DNA of 64,000 nucleotides, taken from positions 372,001-436,000 of the forward strand of contig NZ_JRQQ01000001.1 in assembly GCF_001625325.1 (NCBI RefSeq), given 5' to 3'. This document shows, piece by piece, positions 37,910 to 46,342 of this stretch (position 1 is the stretch's first letter; each line of letters starts with the position of its first letter). Position numbers and translations under genes: made by a program. Source of the DNA: Croceicoccus estronivorus. Lineage in GTDB: Bacteria > Pseudomonadota > Alphaproteobacteria > Sphingomonadales > Sphingomonadaceae. The notes below the pieces were generated by a model. That model was given only the letters and a program-made list of their open reading frames with translations, did not search any database and was not told where the DNA came from.

Positions 37910-39403
37910 ATGGTGCGCGGCAAGGCCCAAGGTGACCAGACAACAAACGCCCGGCGGCGAATGGACGACAACGTGGCGGATGACATCGAAGCAGTAAATC
38001 TTGCCGCCGACTGGGCGGACATCAGCCAGGGGCTGCGAAAGGATCTCGGACACCAGTTGCACAGCCAGTGGATCAAACCGATTCAGGTCGGAAGTTTCTG
38101 CAATGACACCGGCACGCTGGACCTGTTCCTCCCGACCGAGTTTTCGGCAAATTGGGTGGCCGACCGCTTTGCCGACCGCCTTTCGCTGGCGTGGAAGATC
38201 GCCCGCGCCGAAGTGAAACATGTGCGCATCTCGGTCCATCCGGGCCGGCGGCAGCTCCCCGAATTGCGCGTCGGCGAAAGCCCCAGCCAATCGTTCGGCG
38301 CCTTTGCCGCAAACGACGGCGGGGCCATGGGTGGCGTCGCTCTGTCGGCCGACACGCTCGGCGCGCAGGGTTTCACATCGTCGATCGGACTCGATCCTTC
38401 GCTCACTTTCACGGCCTTCGTGACCGGCAAGTCCAATATCCTCGCCTTCAATGCGGCAGAACGCATGGCGAAGGTCGAAACGCCCCAGTTTTCTCCGCTC
38501 TATCTCAAAGCCGCGACCGGTCAGGGCAAGACGCACCTGATGCACGCGATCGGGCACGCCTATCTCGCCACGCATCCCCGCGCCCGGATATTCTACTGCT
38601 CGGCAGAGCGTTTCATGGTCGAATTCGTCCAGGCCCTGCGCCAGAACGAAATGATCGAGTTCAAGGCCCGCCTGCGCGCGTTTGACCTGCTGCTGGTGGA
38701 CGATATCCAGTTCATCATCGGCAAGGCTGCCGCACAGGAAGAGCTGCTCTACACGATCGATGCCCTGCTGGCCGAAGGCAAGCGACTGGTCTTCGCCGCC
38801 GACCGCGCGCCGCAGGCTCTGGACGGAGTGGAACAGCGCCTGCTCTCGCGCCTGTCGATGGGTTTGGTGGCAGATATCCAGCCTGCCGATATCGACCTCC
38901 GCCGGTCGATACTCGAAAGCAAGCTTGGCCGGTTCGCACCGCTGGAAGTGCCCGGCGACGTGATTGAATTCCTCGCCCGCACGATCAACCGCAACATCCG
39001 CGAGCTGGTCGGCGGTCTCAACAAGCTTATCGCCTATGCCCAGCTGACCGGGCAGGAAGTCTCTCTGCAACTCGCGGAAGAGCAGTTGACCGACATTCTC
39101 TCGGCCAACCGCAAGCGTATCACGATCGACGAAATCCAGCGCACCGTCTGCCAGTTCTATCGCGTCGATCGCTCTGAAATGTCGAGCAAGCGCCGCGCCA
39201 GAGCCGTTGTCCGCCCCCGGCAGGTGGCGATGTATCTTGCCAAGGTCCTTACCCCCCGTTCCTACCCCGAAATCGGGCGCAAGTTCGGCGGGCGCGACCA
39301 TTCCACAGTCATTCACGCCGTGCGCCTGATCGAAGATCTGCGGCAACGTGATTCGGATATGGATGGCGATGTGCGCAGTTTGCTGCGCCAGTTGGAGAGC
39401 TGA
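37910..39403 (+). CDS. dnaA: Chromosomal replication initiator protein DnaA
   Basis: A 497-residue DnaA from the ATG at 37910; the ATG at 37961 is an alternative giving 480. Domain I is ADWADISQGLRKDLGHQL; a variable linker follows (~100-155); the AAA+ domain III has Walker B LLLVDDIQFIIGK and sensor regions; domain IV ends with the DnaA-box recognition signature IGRKFGGRDHSTVIHAV. The P-loop reads AATGQGKTHL, with Ala where the first Gly of GxxGxGKT is usual. It binds oriC DnaA boxes and opens the origin. Confidence 0.95.
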   Translation: MVRGKAQGDQTTNARRRMDDNVADDIEAVNLAADWADISQGLRKDLGHQLHSQWIKPIQVGSFCNDTGTLDLFLPTEFSANWVADRFADRLSLAWKIARAEVKHVRISVHPGRRQLPELRVGESPSQSFGAFAANDGGAMGGVALSADTLGAQGFTSSIGLDPSLTFTAFVTGKSNILAFNAAERMAKVETPQFSPLYLKAATGQGKTHLMHAIGHAYLATHPRARIFYCSAERFMVEFVQALRQNEMIEFKARLRAFDLLLVDDIQFIIGKAAAQEELLYTIDALLAEGKRLVFAADRAPQALDGVEQRLLSRLSMGLVADIQPADIDLRRSILESKLGRFAPLEVPGDVIEFLARTINRNIRELVGGLNKLIAYAQLTGQEVSLQLAEEQLTDILSANRKRITIDEIQRTVCQFYRVDRSEMSSKRRARAVVRPRQVAMYLAKVLTPRSYPEIGRKFGGRDHSTVIHAVRLIEDLRQRDSDMDGDVRSLLRQLES

Positions 39404-39407
39404 TTGG

Positions 39408-39416
39408 TTATCCCCA
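39408..39416 (+). promoter_or_regulatory. DnaA-box-like 9-mer downstream of dnaA
   Basis: TTATCCCCA differs from the TTATCCACA consensus at one position. It sits 5 bp after the dnaA stop and abuts the dnaA terminator hairpin. Confidence 0.35.
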
Positions 39417-39445
39417 CAGTGTGCACAGGCAGTGCACACTGTTTT
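39417..39445 (+). terminator. Terminator after dnaA
   Basis: Perfect 10-bp stem CAGTGTGCAC / GTGCACACTG with a 5-nt loop AGGCA, followed by TTTT. Each arm contains the palindrome GTGCAC. Confidence 0.75.
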
Positions 39446-39472
39446 CCCGTCGATAACCGGTCTTCGACAGCT

Positions 39473-39481
39473 TTATCGACA
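39473..39481 (+). promoter_or_regulatory. Second DnaA-box-like 9-mer between dnaA and the MoeB-like gene
   Basis: TTATCGACA, one mismatch to TTATCCACA. A weaker copy, TTATCGACG, lies on the minus strand at 39449-39457. Together with 39408-39416 this makes three related motifs in 75 bp. Confidence 0.35.
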
Positions 39482-39505
39482 GCGCGGCAGGAGCGTGCAT
39501 AAGGC

Positions 39506-40285
39506 ATGCGCATGCGACTCTCTTCTGACCGCCTCACCCGCTTTGCCCGCCATATCGTGTTGCCGGAAATAGGCGGCGCAGGACAGGCCGCTCTGGCGGG
39601 AGCTCATGCGGTAGTGGTCGGGATTGGAGGGATCGGTTCCCCCGCCCTGCAATATCTTGCCGCAGCCGGTATCGGAAAGCTGACCCTGATCGACGACGAC
39701 CGGGTCGATGCCAGCAACCTTCAGCGGCAAACAATCTTCGGCATGGCCGATGTCGGGGCGTTGAAGGTGGAGCGGGCGGAAAGCTGGCTTGAACGCTTCG
39801 ATCCCGAGCTTCAGGTTCAGGCGATGGCGCTGCGGATCGACTCAGCCAATGCCGCTGCCCTCATTTCAGACGCAACGGTGGTGCTCGACGGCTGCGACAA
39901 CTTTGCAACCCGCCTCGCGGTTTCAGACACATGCGTAGCCGCTGGCATACCGCTCGTGAGCGCGGCCGTTGGGCGCTTTCAGGGACAAGTTGCGGCTTTC
40001 GCAGGGCATTTGCCCGACCAGAGCTGCTATCGTTGCTTCGTCGGCGACGCCTTCGACGCCGACGACTGCGACACTTGCGCCGATGACGGAATGCTGGGCG
40101 CAATGGCCGGATGGACGGCAAGCCTGGGAGCCATGCAGGCCATACGCGTCATCTTGCAAGACGTCAGCACGCTGGGCGATCCGCAGTGGGGGATGCTCCA
40201 CGTGATGGACGGGCTGGCACCGTCCCTGCGGACGATGCGGATCGCAAAGGATCCGGCATGTCGTACTTGCGGGCTATCCGGCTGA
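39506..40285 (+). CDS. moeB: HesA/MoeB/ThiF family adenylyltransferase
   Basis: A 259-residue E1-like enzyme that adenylates the C-terminal Gly-Gly of a ubiquitin-fold sulfur carrier (MoaD or ThiS). VVVGIGGIGSPALQYLAAAG is the ATP-binding motif; LTLIDDDRVDASNLQRQTIF carries the conserved Asp/Asn/Arg set; the structural zinc cysteines are SCYRCF and the C-terminal CRTCG. Whether the partner is MoaD or ThiS cannot be told from context. The start could also be the ATG at 39512. AGGAG lies 12 bp upstream. Confidence 0.85.
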   Translation: MRMRLSSDRLTRFARHIVLPEIGGAGQAALAGAHAVVVGIGGIGSPALQYLAAAGIGKLTLIDDDRVDASNLQRQTIFGMADVGALKVERAESWLERFDPELQVQAMALRIDSANAAALISDATVVLDGCDNFATRLAVSDTCVAAGIPLVSAAVGRFQGQVAAFAGHLPDQSCYRCFVGDAFDADDCDTCADDGMLGAMAGWTASLGAMQAIRVILQDVSTLGDPQWGMLHVMDGLAPSLRTMRIAKDPACRTCGLSG

Positions 40286-40315
40286 TCTCGCCCGACTGAC
40301 TCTAATCGGTCGTCC

Positions 40316-41038
40316 CTATCTGGCCATGCCAAGCATTTCATCCACCCATGCGGGCACCAGCAGGCTTGCCGGTCCAAGACGCGTTTCATGGAACCAGGCC
40401 GATCCATGGGACGATTCGAGATTGAGTTCGAGCGTTCTGGCACCGCATTCGCGCGCCTCGCGCACGAAGCCTGCGGCCGGATAGACGGCACCGGACGTGC
40501 CGATGGAAACGAACAGGTCCGCCTCTCGCAAGGCCGCATAGATTTCATCCATGCGATAGGGCATTTCCCCAAACCAGACGATATCAGGCCGCAGGGCATT
40601 GGCTCCGCAGACGGGGCATGGAGGGCCATCGGCGAGCGATGTGGTCCAGCGAGTACGGGCATCGCATGCCGTACACCATGCTGAAAGCCCTTCCCCATGC
40701 ATGTGTAGCACCCGGGGATCGCCAGCATACATCGCACCGGCCCGTTCGTGCAGATCGTCGATATTCTGCGTGACGAGCAGCAATCCACCCTGCCATTCTG
40801 CATCCAGCCGCGCCAATGCCTCATGCGCCGTATTGGGGAGCGTTTCCATGATCGCGACCCGGCGCATGTCATAGAAGCGCTGTACCAGCAGGGGATCACG
40901 AGCAAACGCTTCGGGCGTGGCGACATCTTCCACCCGATGATTCTCCCACAGACCATCAGCAGCACGGAAGGTTTCGAGGCCACTTTCGGCGCTTATCCCA
41001 GCACCAGTGAGAATCACGATGTTTTCCACTTTGGGCAC
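40316..41038 (-). CDS. cobB: Sir2-family NAD-dependent protein deacylase (CobB-like)
   Basis: A 240-residue class III sirtuin. The NAD-binding segment IVILTGAGISAESGLETFR, the catalytic region TQNIDDLHERAG with the His in VLHMHGEG, and the zinc cysteines in WCTACD and CPVCG are present. The Tyr and Arg of QRFYDMRR mark the acyl-pocket type that removes succinyl/malonyl as well as acetyl groups. The GTG at 41038 is chosen because GAGAGG precedes it and longer starts would lie inside a palindromic repeat at 41056-41140. Confidence 0.9.
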   Translation of the reverse strand: MPKVENIVILTGAGISAESGLETFRAADGLWENHRVEDVATPEAFARDPLLVQRFYDMRRVAIMETLPNTAHEALARLDAEWQGGLLLVTQNIDDLHERAGAMYAGDPRVLHMHGEGLSAWCTACDARTRWTTSLADGPPCPVCGANALRPDIVWFGEMPYRMDEIYAALREADLFVSIGTSGAVYPAAGFVREARECGARTLELNLESSHGSAWFHETRLGPASLLVPAWVDEMLGMAR

Positions 41039-41055
41039 GGCTTTCCTCTCAGGCG

Positions 41056-41140
41056 TCATACCGAACTTGTTTCGGTATCCATCGTGCCCCACAGAACAGT
41101 TTCCGCTAGAGGCAGGCAAGACTCTGAAGCAGGTTCAGGG
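41056..41140. repeat. Degenerate two-part palindromic intergenic repeat
   Basis: Left unit ATACCGAA-CTTGT-TTCGGTAT (41058-41078) and right unit CTGAA-GCAGG-TTCAG (41124-41138), each an inverted repeat, about 45 bp apart. The units resemble the CCTGAAACAAGTTCAGG elements I know from sphingomonad intergenic spaces. It lies between the divergent cobB and dapB starts. Confidence 0.6.
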
Positions 41141-41158
41141 CGACGAAAAGGGGCGAAC

Positions 41159-41887
41159 GTGGCACGTATCGGAATTATCGGCAGCGCAGGACGCATGGGG
41201 CAGGCAATCGCACGAGTCGTCGATGCCTCGGAACATGATCTGGCCGGCGGTATCGACCAGGGGGACGATCCTGCGGCACTGGCTGTAAAATCCGACGTTC
41301 TGGTCGATTTTTCCGCGCCTTCTGCGCTTGCCGCGAACCTGTCAGCCGCACGCTCCGCCGGCATCGCCATTGCGATCGGCACAACCGGGCTGGAAGCGGA
41401 ACACCACGCCTTGATCGACGAAGCAGCCAATGCGATTCCCATCCTGCAGACTGGCAATACCTCTCTTGGCGTCACGTTACTGGCCCATCTCGTACGCGAA
41501 GCCGCGTCGCGCCTTGGCGACGACTGGGACATTGAAATCGTCGAAACCCACCATCGGATGAAAGTCGATGCTCCTTCCGGCACTGCGCTGCTGCTCGGCC
41601 AGGCCGCGGCAGACGGACGCGCGATCGATCTGGCACAAAACAGCGAACGCGGTCGCGATGGCATTACGGGCAAGCGCGCAACCGGCGCGATCGGTTTTGC
41701 CGCATTGCGTGGCGGTACAGTCGCGGGTGACCATACCGTTCACTTCCTCGGGCAGAATGAGCGCCTCGCCCTTTCCCATCTGGCGGAAGACCGTACGATC
41801 TTCGCGCGCGGCGCGGTCAAGGCGGCGGAATGGCTGATCGGGCGGCCAGCGGGCCGCTACACCATGCCGCAAGTCCTTGGATTGTAA
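41159..41887 (+). CDS. dapB: 4-hydroxy-tetrahydrodipicolinate reductase
   Basis: A 242-residue enzyme in the lysine/meso-DAP pathway that reduces HTPA with NAD(P)H. ARIGIIGSAGRMGQAIARVV is the nucleotide-binding start, VDFSAPSA the next conserved block, and EIVETHHRMKVDAPSGTAL the catalytic signature. The frame is open far upstream, but GTG 41159 with AAGGGG 7 bp before it fits family length. nth begins 13 bp after its stop. dapE, from the same pathway, lies at 44490. Confidence 0.95.
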   Translation: MARIGIIGSAGRMGQAIARVVDASEHDLAGGIDQGDDPAALAVKSDVLVDFSAPSALAANLSAARSAGIAIAIGTTGLEAEHHALIDEAANAIPILQTGNTSLGVTLLAHLVREAASRLGDDWDIEIVETHHRMKVDAPSGTALLLGQAAADGRAIDLAQNSERGRDGITGKRATGAIGFAALRGGTVAGDHTVHFLGQNERLALSHLAEDRTIFARGAVKAAEWLIGRPAGRYTMPQVLGL

Positions 41888-41900
41888 CGGGGCCCGCGCT

Positions 41901-42590
41901 TTGAAAAAGGACGATATCTTCGAATTTTTCCGCCTGCTGGCCGAAAACAACCCAGCTCCGGAAACGGAGCTGGAGTTCGATAATACGTACCAGCTTCTGG
42001 TCGCCGTGGTGCTGTCCGCTCAAGCTACCGATGTCGGTGTCAACAAGGCCACTCGCAAGCTGTTTCAGGAGGTCCAGACACCCGCCCAGATGGTCGCCTT
42101 GGGCGAAGAGGGCCTGAAAGAACACATCAAGACGATCGGCCTGTTCAATTCAAAGGCCAAGAACGTCATCGCCCTGTCCGAAATCCTCGTGCGCGATTTC
42201 GATGGAGAGGTGCCGGAAGATCGCGACACTCTGACCACTCTGCCCGGTGTCGGACGCAAGACGGCCAACGTGGTGATGAACTGTGCATTCGGAGCGGAAA
42301 CCTTCGCAGTGGATACCCACGTGTTCCGCGTCTCCAACCGCACCGGGCTGGCCAAAGGGAAAACGGTCGACAAGGTCGAAGCTTTGCTGGAAAAGCGCGT
42401 CCCACAGCCTTTCCGCCGCGATGCACATCACTGGCTGATCCTGCTCGGGCGCTATACCTGCAAGGCTCGCAGCCCCGAATGCTGGCGTTGCCCGGTTGTG
42501 GCCCAGTGCGCGTTCAGACAGAAGGTCATGGAACCTCCGGCCAAGGCAAGTGTTTCCAAAACAAGAACGAAAGGCGCAAAGTCAGCCTGA
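41901..42590 (+). CDS. nth: Endonuclease III
   Basis: A 229-residue DNA glycosylase/AP lyase acting on oxidised pyrimidines. The helix-hairpin-helix LTTLPGVGRKTANVVMN carries the catalytic Lys, the catalytic Asp lies in FAVDTHVFRVSNR, and the [4Fe-4S] cluster ligands are C-x6-C-x2-C-x5-C in CKARSPECWRCPVVAQC. There is no ATG near the expected N-terminus; the TTG at 41901 (LKKDDIFEFF) is the best start, with TTG 41877 as alternative. Confidence 0.94.
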   Translation: MKKDDIFEFFRLLAENNPAPETELEFDNTYQLLVAVVLSAQATDVGVNKATRKLFQEVQTPAQMVALGEEGLKEHIKTIGLFNSKAKNVIALSEILVRDFDGEVPEDRDTLTTLPGVGRKTANVVMNCAFGAETFAVDTHVFRVSNRTGLAKGKTVDKVEALLEKRVPQPFRRDAHHWLILLGRYTCKARSPECWRCPVVAQCAFRQKVMEPPAKASVSKTRTKGAKSA

Positions 42591-42619
42591 TTCGCGCCTT
42601 TCCAAACAGGAGGAAGCCG

Positions 42620-43024
42620 ATGAAAGCCCTGACACTGATTGGCATCGCTACTGGTGCACTGGCACTGACTGCCTGTTCCACGAGAATGGAAAACGACAAC
42701 ACCATGTCCAAGGCACCGGCCGCAACGGTGGTCGGCGAGGCCCGCAGCTGCATTCCCGTCAACCAGATTTCCAGCAGCCGGGTACACGATGATCGCACTA
42801 TTGATTTCAAGGTGGGGCGGCAGACGTATCGCAACACATTGCCGCAGCGATGCTCCGGCCTCGGCTACGACAAGGCGTTCAGCTACAAGACTTCCCTCTC
42901 GCAACTGTGCAACACGGATATAATCCGGGTACTACATCAGGTTGCTGGCAGTTATCAGGAAGGCGCGGGATGCGGCTTGGGGCAGTTCGTCCCGATCGAA
43001 TATGACAAGAGTACAAAGGGGTAA
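42620..43024 (+). CDS. Small lipoprotein, DUF6491-like
   Basis: A 134-residue secreted protein with an excellent ribosome site (AGGAGG). The signal peptide ends in lipobox LALTAC (Cys ~16). Cysteines at ARSCIP, LPQRCSG, LCNTD and GCGLG may form disulfides. The CIPVNQISSSRVHDDRTIDF pattern fits the uncharacterised DUF6491 family seen in sphingomonads. Function unknown. It follows nth by 29 bp on the same strand. Confidence 0.7.
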   Translation: MKALTLIGIATGALALTACSTRMENDNTMSKAPAATVVGEARSCIPVNQISSSRVHDDRTIDFKVGRQTYRNTLPQRCSGLGYDKAFSYKTSLSQLCNTDIIRVLHQVAGSYQEGAGCGLGQFVPIEYDKSTKG

Positions 43025-43046
43025 GGATCTCCCCCTTTGTCCCCGC

Positions 43047-44372
43047 CTACCCGGTTACGGGATGCTCGATTTCATCCCCGCCACTAATCGCGGAAATCAC
43101 CGTAGCAGCCACGAGATCGCCCACGACGTTGAGCGTCGTGCGGCACATGTCGAGGAACCGGTCCACACCCAAGATCAGCCCGATCCCCTCAGGAGGCACG
43201 CCTACGCCACCGAGAATCAGGGCGATAACCGGCAGGGAACCGGCGGGAACGCCCGCTGTCCCAATTCCCGCCAGAATGCAGACCAGCATCACGAAGAACT
43301 GATCGGTAAGAGATAGCTCGACACCGAAGAACTGAGCCAGGAACAACACAGTCACGCCCTCGAACATGGCAGTGCCGTTCTGGTTGGCTGTCGCACCGAT
43401 GGTCAGCACGAACCGTGCAATGCGCGGCGGCAATTTCAGCTCACTGTCCGCGACCCGCAGAGCTGTGGGTAGGGTCGCGTTGGAACTGGCCGTTGAAAAG
43501 GCCATCAGGCTCGCTTCCCGCGTCTCACGAAAGAACGCGGCGGGGCTCTTCTTCGCCACGAACTTGAGCAGTAACGAAAACACGCCAAACATCTGCAGTG
43601 CCAGAGCAAGCAGGACAACGGCGACATAAGCGGCCAGCTTCACCAGCAGGTCCCAGCCGAACTGCGCCGCGAGATTGAACATGAAACAGAAGATCGCCAG
43701 CGGCGCGAGTTGAATCACGAGGCCGATCAGTTTCATCGACACTTCGAATACGCCCTCAATCGCATCTTTCAGTGTCTGGGTCCGCTGCGTCTGGACCAGC
43801 AGCAAGCCGATGCCGAAAAACAGGGCAAAGAACATCACCGCAAGAATGTCGTTGTTGCTCATCGCAGAGATGACGTTGGACGGAACCAGCCCGATCACTG
43901 CGTCAATGCCGGTCTGCGCCGTGCCCGAACGTTCGATGATGCCTTGCGCACCTTGCTGTCCCTGCGCCAGCAGGTCACGTGCCGCTGCAGGGTCCACGCC
44001 CTGGCCGGGGCGCAGAATATTTACAAGTGCGATACTCAGCACCACCGCAATACCGGATACTATGATCGTGTAGACGAGCGTGCGGATACCGACATTCTTG
44101 AGGGCGCGAATCTCCCCCATTTCGGCAATGCCGACAACCAGCGCGGAAAACAGCAGCGGCAGAACCAGCATGAACAGCAACCGCAGGAATACCTGCCCGA
44201 TGGGCCCGGTGACATATGTCACCACTGTTTCCAGCCAGCCTGCATCAGCAGCGAAAGTATAGGCGGCCAATCCTGCCACCAGTCCTGCGACAAAGCCGAT
44301 CAGGATACGCCATTGCAGTTTGCCGTGGCCGATCGGTGCAGCCCCCTCGGCCATTTCGGCGGCGTCGTTCAT
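43047..44372 (-). CDS. Dicarboxylate/amino acid:cation symporter (DAACS family)
   Basis: A 441-residue GltP/DctA-type transporter with about eight helices and two re-entrant loops. The substrate-binding signatures are FSTASSNATLPTAL (HP1), NQNGTAMFEGV (TM7) and AGVPAGSLPVIALIL (HP2), with the VDRFLDMCRTTLNVVGD block in TM8, whose Asp/Arg pair selects acidic or neutral substrates. Glutamate, aspartate or C4-dicarboxylates are likely. The start follows GGGAG. Confidence 0.92.
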   Translation of the reverse strand: MNDAAEMAEGAAPIGHGKLQWRILIGFVAGLVAGLAAYTFAADAGWLETVVTYVTGPIGQVFLRLLFMLVLPLLFSALVVGIAEMGEIRALKNVGIRTLVYTIIVSGIAVVLSIALVNILRPGQGVDPAAARDLLAQGQQGAQGIIERSGTAQTGIDAVIGLVPSNVISAMSNNDILAVMFFALFFGIGLLLVQTQRTQTLKDAIEGVFEVSMKLIGLVIQLAPLAIFCFMFNLAAQFGWDLLVKLAAYVAVVLLALALQMFGVFSLLLKFVAKKSPAAFFRETREASLMAFSTASSNATLPTALRVADSELKLPPRIARFVLTIGATANQNGTAMFEGVTVLFLAQFFGVELSLTDQFFVMLVCILAGIGTAGVPAGSLPVIALILGGVGVPPEGIGLILGVDRFLDMCRTTLNVVGDLVAATVISAISGGDEIEHPVTG

Positions 44373-44417
44373 CGCTCTATCTCCCGCTTGGTTGATTGGT
44401 CCCCGCGAAAGCCCAAA

Positions 44418-44478
44418 GCCCACGCCTGCTCGAAAAATCACGAAGCCACATGGCTTCTTCCGCTACGCTCGCAATGAC
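44418..44478. repeat. REP-like intergenic element
   Basis: Minus-strand text CGTTCGTCATTGCGAGCG, TAGCGGAAGAAGCC, then a GAAGCCA-CA-TGGCTTC hairpin at 44444-44459. The CATTGCGAGCGTAGCG core matches a repeat common in alphaproteobacterial intergenic DNA. It sits between dapE and the symporter. Confidence 0.55.
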
Positions 44479-44489
44479 GAACGATGTTT

Positions 44490-45617
44490 TCAACCCTTCA
44501 ATGCCGCTTCCGTCACTCTGCGATAAATTCGCGCAAGTGCTTCGAGGTCCGCCAAGGCCACGGCTTCGTCACGCTTGTGCATGGTCGCATTGGACAGGCC
44601 GAATTCTATCACGGGGCCGAAGTCCTTTAGGAAACGTGCATCGGACGTTCCACCGGTAGTCGACGCCTCGGGCTCAATTCCCGTCTCGGCCTTCACGGCT
44701 TCGGCCACGATGGCTGAAAAGCTGCCCGGTTCGGTCAGAAAGGGTTCGCCGGAGATCACGCAGCGGGCCGTTCCACTGTGGCGAAGGGCGATCTCTTCGA
44801 TGCGGGCGCAAAGGCTGGCTCCGCTATGGCAATCGTTGAACCGGATCGAAATGCGCGCCTTGGCCAGTGCCGGAATGATATTCGTAGTCGGATTACCGAC
44901 TTCGAGATCGGTTATTTCCAGATTGGAAGGCTGGAACCATTCCGTTCCCTCATCCAGTACCCAGGCGTCGAGTTCCGCCAGCATCGCGACCAGTTTCGGC
45001 ACCGGATTATCGGCAAGATGCGGATAGGCGACGTGACCCTGTGTTCCTGCCACCTCGAGCCAAGCGTTCAAAGATCCGCGGCGGCCGATCTTCATCATGT
45101 CACCCAACCGACCGACACTGGTTGGTTCCCCCACCAGACACAGGTCCGGAATGGCCGACAATTCCCGCATCCGGTCCATCAGCGCGAGCGTGCCGTATCG
45201 TGCAGGCCCTTCCTCGTCACCGGTAATGACGAAGCTGATCGTTCCAGCCTCGACCGGTATATCCCGTACCGCCGCGACCATGGCCGCAATCGCACCCTTC
45301 ATGTCTACAGCCCCACGGCCATAGAGCAGATCGCCCTTTCGCTCCGGTGCGAAGGGCGCGCTGGTCCACCCATCACCAGGCGGAACGACATCAAGGTGCC
45401 CGGCAAAGGCGAAATGGCGGCTGCCTTCCGGCCCACGCCGGATCGCAAAGAGATTCTCCACCGGGCCATCCGGCGGCTCACCCGAGATCCGCCGGTCCAC
45501 TTCGAAACCAAGCGGACGGAGCATGTCTTCGAGGCAGTCGAATACCAATCCTTCCGCAGGCGTTACACTGGGGCAGGCAATCAGCGCCTCGGCAATGTCG
45601 GCGGTAGTCGCATTCAT
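44490..45617 (-). CDS. dapE: Succinyl-diaminopimelate desuccinylase
   Basis: A 375-residue M20-family metallohydrolase forming L,L-DAP for lysine and peptidoglycan. The metal ligands lie in FAGHLDVVPPGDGW (His, Asp), GRGAVDMKGAIAAM (Asp), TGDEEGPA (catalytic Glu-Glu) and the late SNATMHKRDE (His). The start codon overlaps the stop of the upstream GST gene (ATGA), so both are translated as a pair. Confidence 0.95.
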   Translation of the reverse strand: MNATTADIAEALIACPSVTPAEGLVFDCLEDMLRPLGFEVDRRISGEPPDGPVENLFAIRRGPEGSRHFAFAGHLDVVPPGDGWTSAPFAPERKGDLLYGRGAVDMKGAIAAMVAAVRDIPVEAGTISFVITGDEEGPARYGTLALMDRMRELSAIPDLCLVGEPTSVGRLGDMMKIGRRGSLNAWLEVAGTQGHVAYPHLADNPVPKLVAMLAELDAWVLDEGTEWFQPSNLEITDLEVGNPTTNIIPALAKARISIRFNDCHSGASLCARIEEIALRHSGTARCVISGEPFLTEPGSFSAIVAEAVKAETGIEPEASTTGGTSDARFLKDFGPVIEFGLSNATMHKRDEAVALADLEALARIYRRVTEAALKG

Positions 45618-46285
45618 ATCTGCTGCGGCCCCTCTTCCCACTGCGCAATGACCCACTGTTCTTCTTCGGCGGCATGGACCCATTGCTGCATCCAGTCATG
45701 TTCCCACATGGCCTGCATGTAGGCTTGCGCGAAGCCGGGCACGGTCACCTTGTAAGTCAGAAATCGACTGACGATCGGGGCATAGAAGATGTCTGCCGCT
45801 CCGAACGTACCGAACAGGAACGGGCCACCCTTGCCATGCCGCGCCCGCGCTTCTGCCCAGAGGCCCAGAATACGGACGATGTCCGCTTGTATCTCATCCT
45901 TGAGAGTCAGGCCGTCGAACTGTTTGCGCACATTCATGGGCAGGCCCCGTCTGAGAGGCAGGTAGGAACTGTGCATTTCCGCAACCATCGACCGGGCCAT
46001 TCCCCTGGCCGCATCCTCCTTCGGCCAGAAACGATCACGCCCGACCTTGTCGGCCAGATAATCGAGAATGGCGAGACTGTCCCAGATGACGGCGTCCTCA
46101 TCCCACAGGATCGGCACTTTGCCCGACGAAGGCTGAATATCGCCGCGCTGACGTTTCGCCGCCTCCCAATCCTCGCCATAGAGGCTGACAGTGATTTCCT
46201 CGAAATGAAGGCCCGACTGCTTGCAGGCCAACCAGCCGCGCAGGGACCAACTGGAATAATTCTTGTTGCCGATGATCAGTTTCAT
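45614..46285 (-). CDS. Glutathione S-transferase family protein
   Basis: A 223-residue two-domain GST. The thioredoxin-like N-terminal domain has YSSWSLRGWLACKQSG, where a Ser near residue 11-12 is the likely catalytic residue, and the GSH-binding SGKVPILWDEDAVIWDSLAI (cis-Pro and the Asp-Ser pair). The C-terminal helical domain follows from ~90. This matches the zeta/beta-like bacterial GSTs described as YfcF-like; substrate unknown. It is coupled to dapE by a 4-bp overlap. Confidence 0.88.
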   Translation of the reverse strand: MKLIIGNKNYSSWSLRGWLACKQSGLHFEEITVSLYGEDWEAAKRQRGDIQPSSGKVPILWDEDAVIWDSLAILDYLADKVGRDRFWPKEDAARGMARSMVAEMHSSYLPLRRGLPMNVRKQFDGLTLKDEIQADIVRILGLWAEARARHGKGGPFLFGTFGAADIFYAPIVSRFLTYKVTVPGFAQAYMQAMWEHDWMQQWVHAAEEEQWVIAQWEEGPQQI

Positions 46286-46342
46286 AGAGCTCAGGGGCCT
46301 AGCGGTTCATCGAGATGGTGTCGAGAATGAACGGCAACGCGC

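Noticed and set aside
37718-39439. 573-codon open frame on the minus strand
   Set aside because: Antisense to dnaA; no ribosome site and no recognisable motif. A GC-rich shadow.
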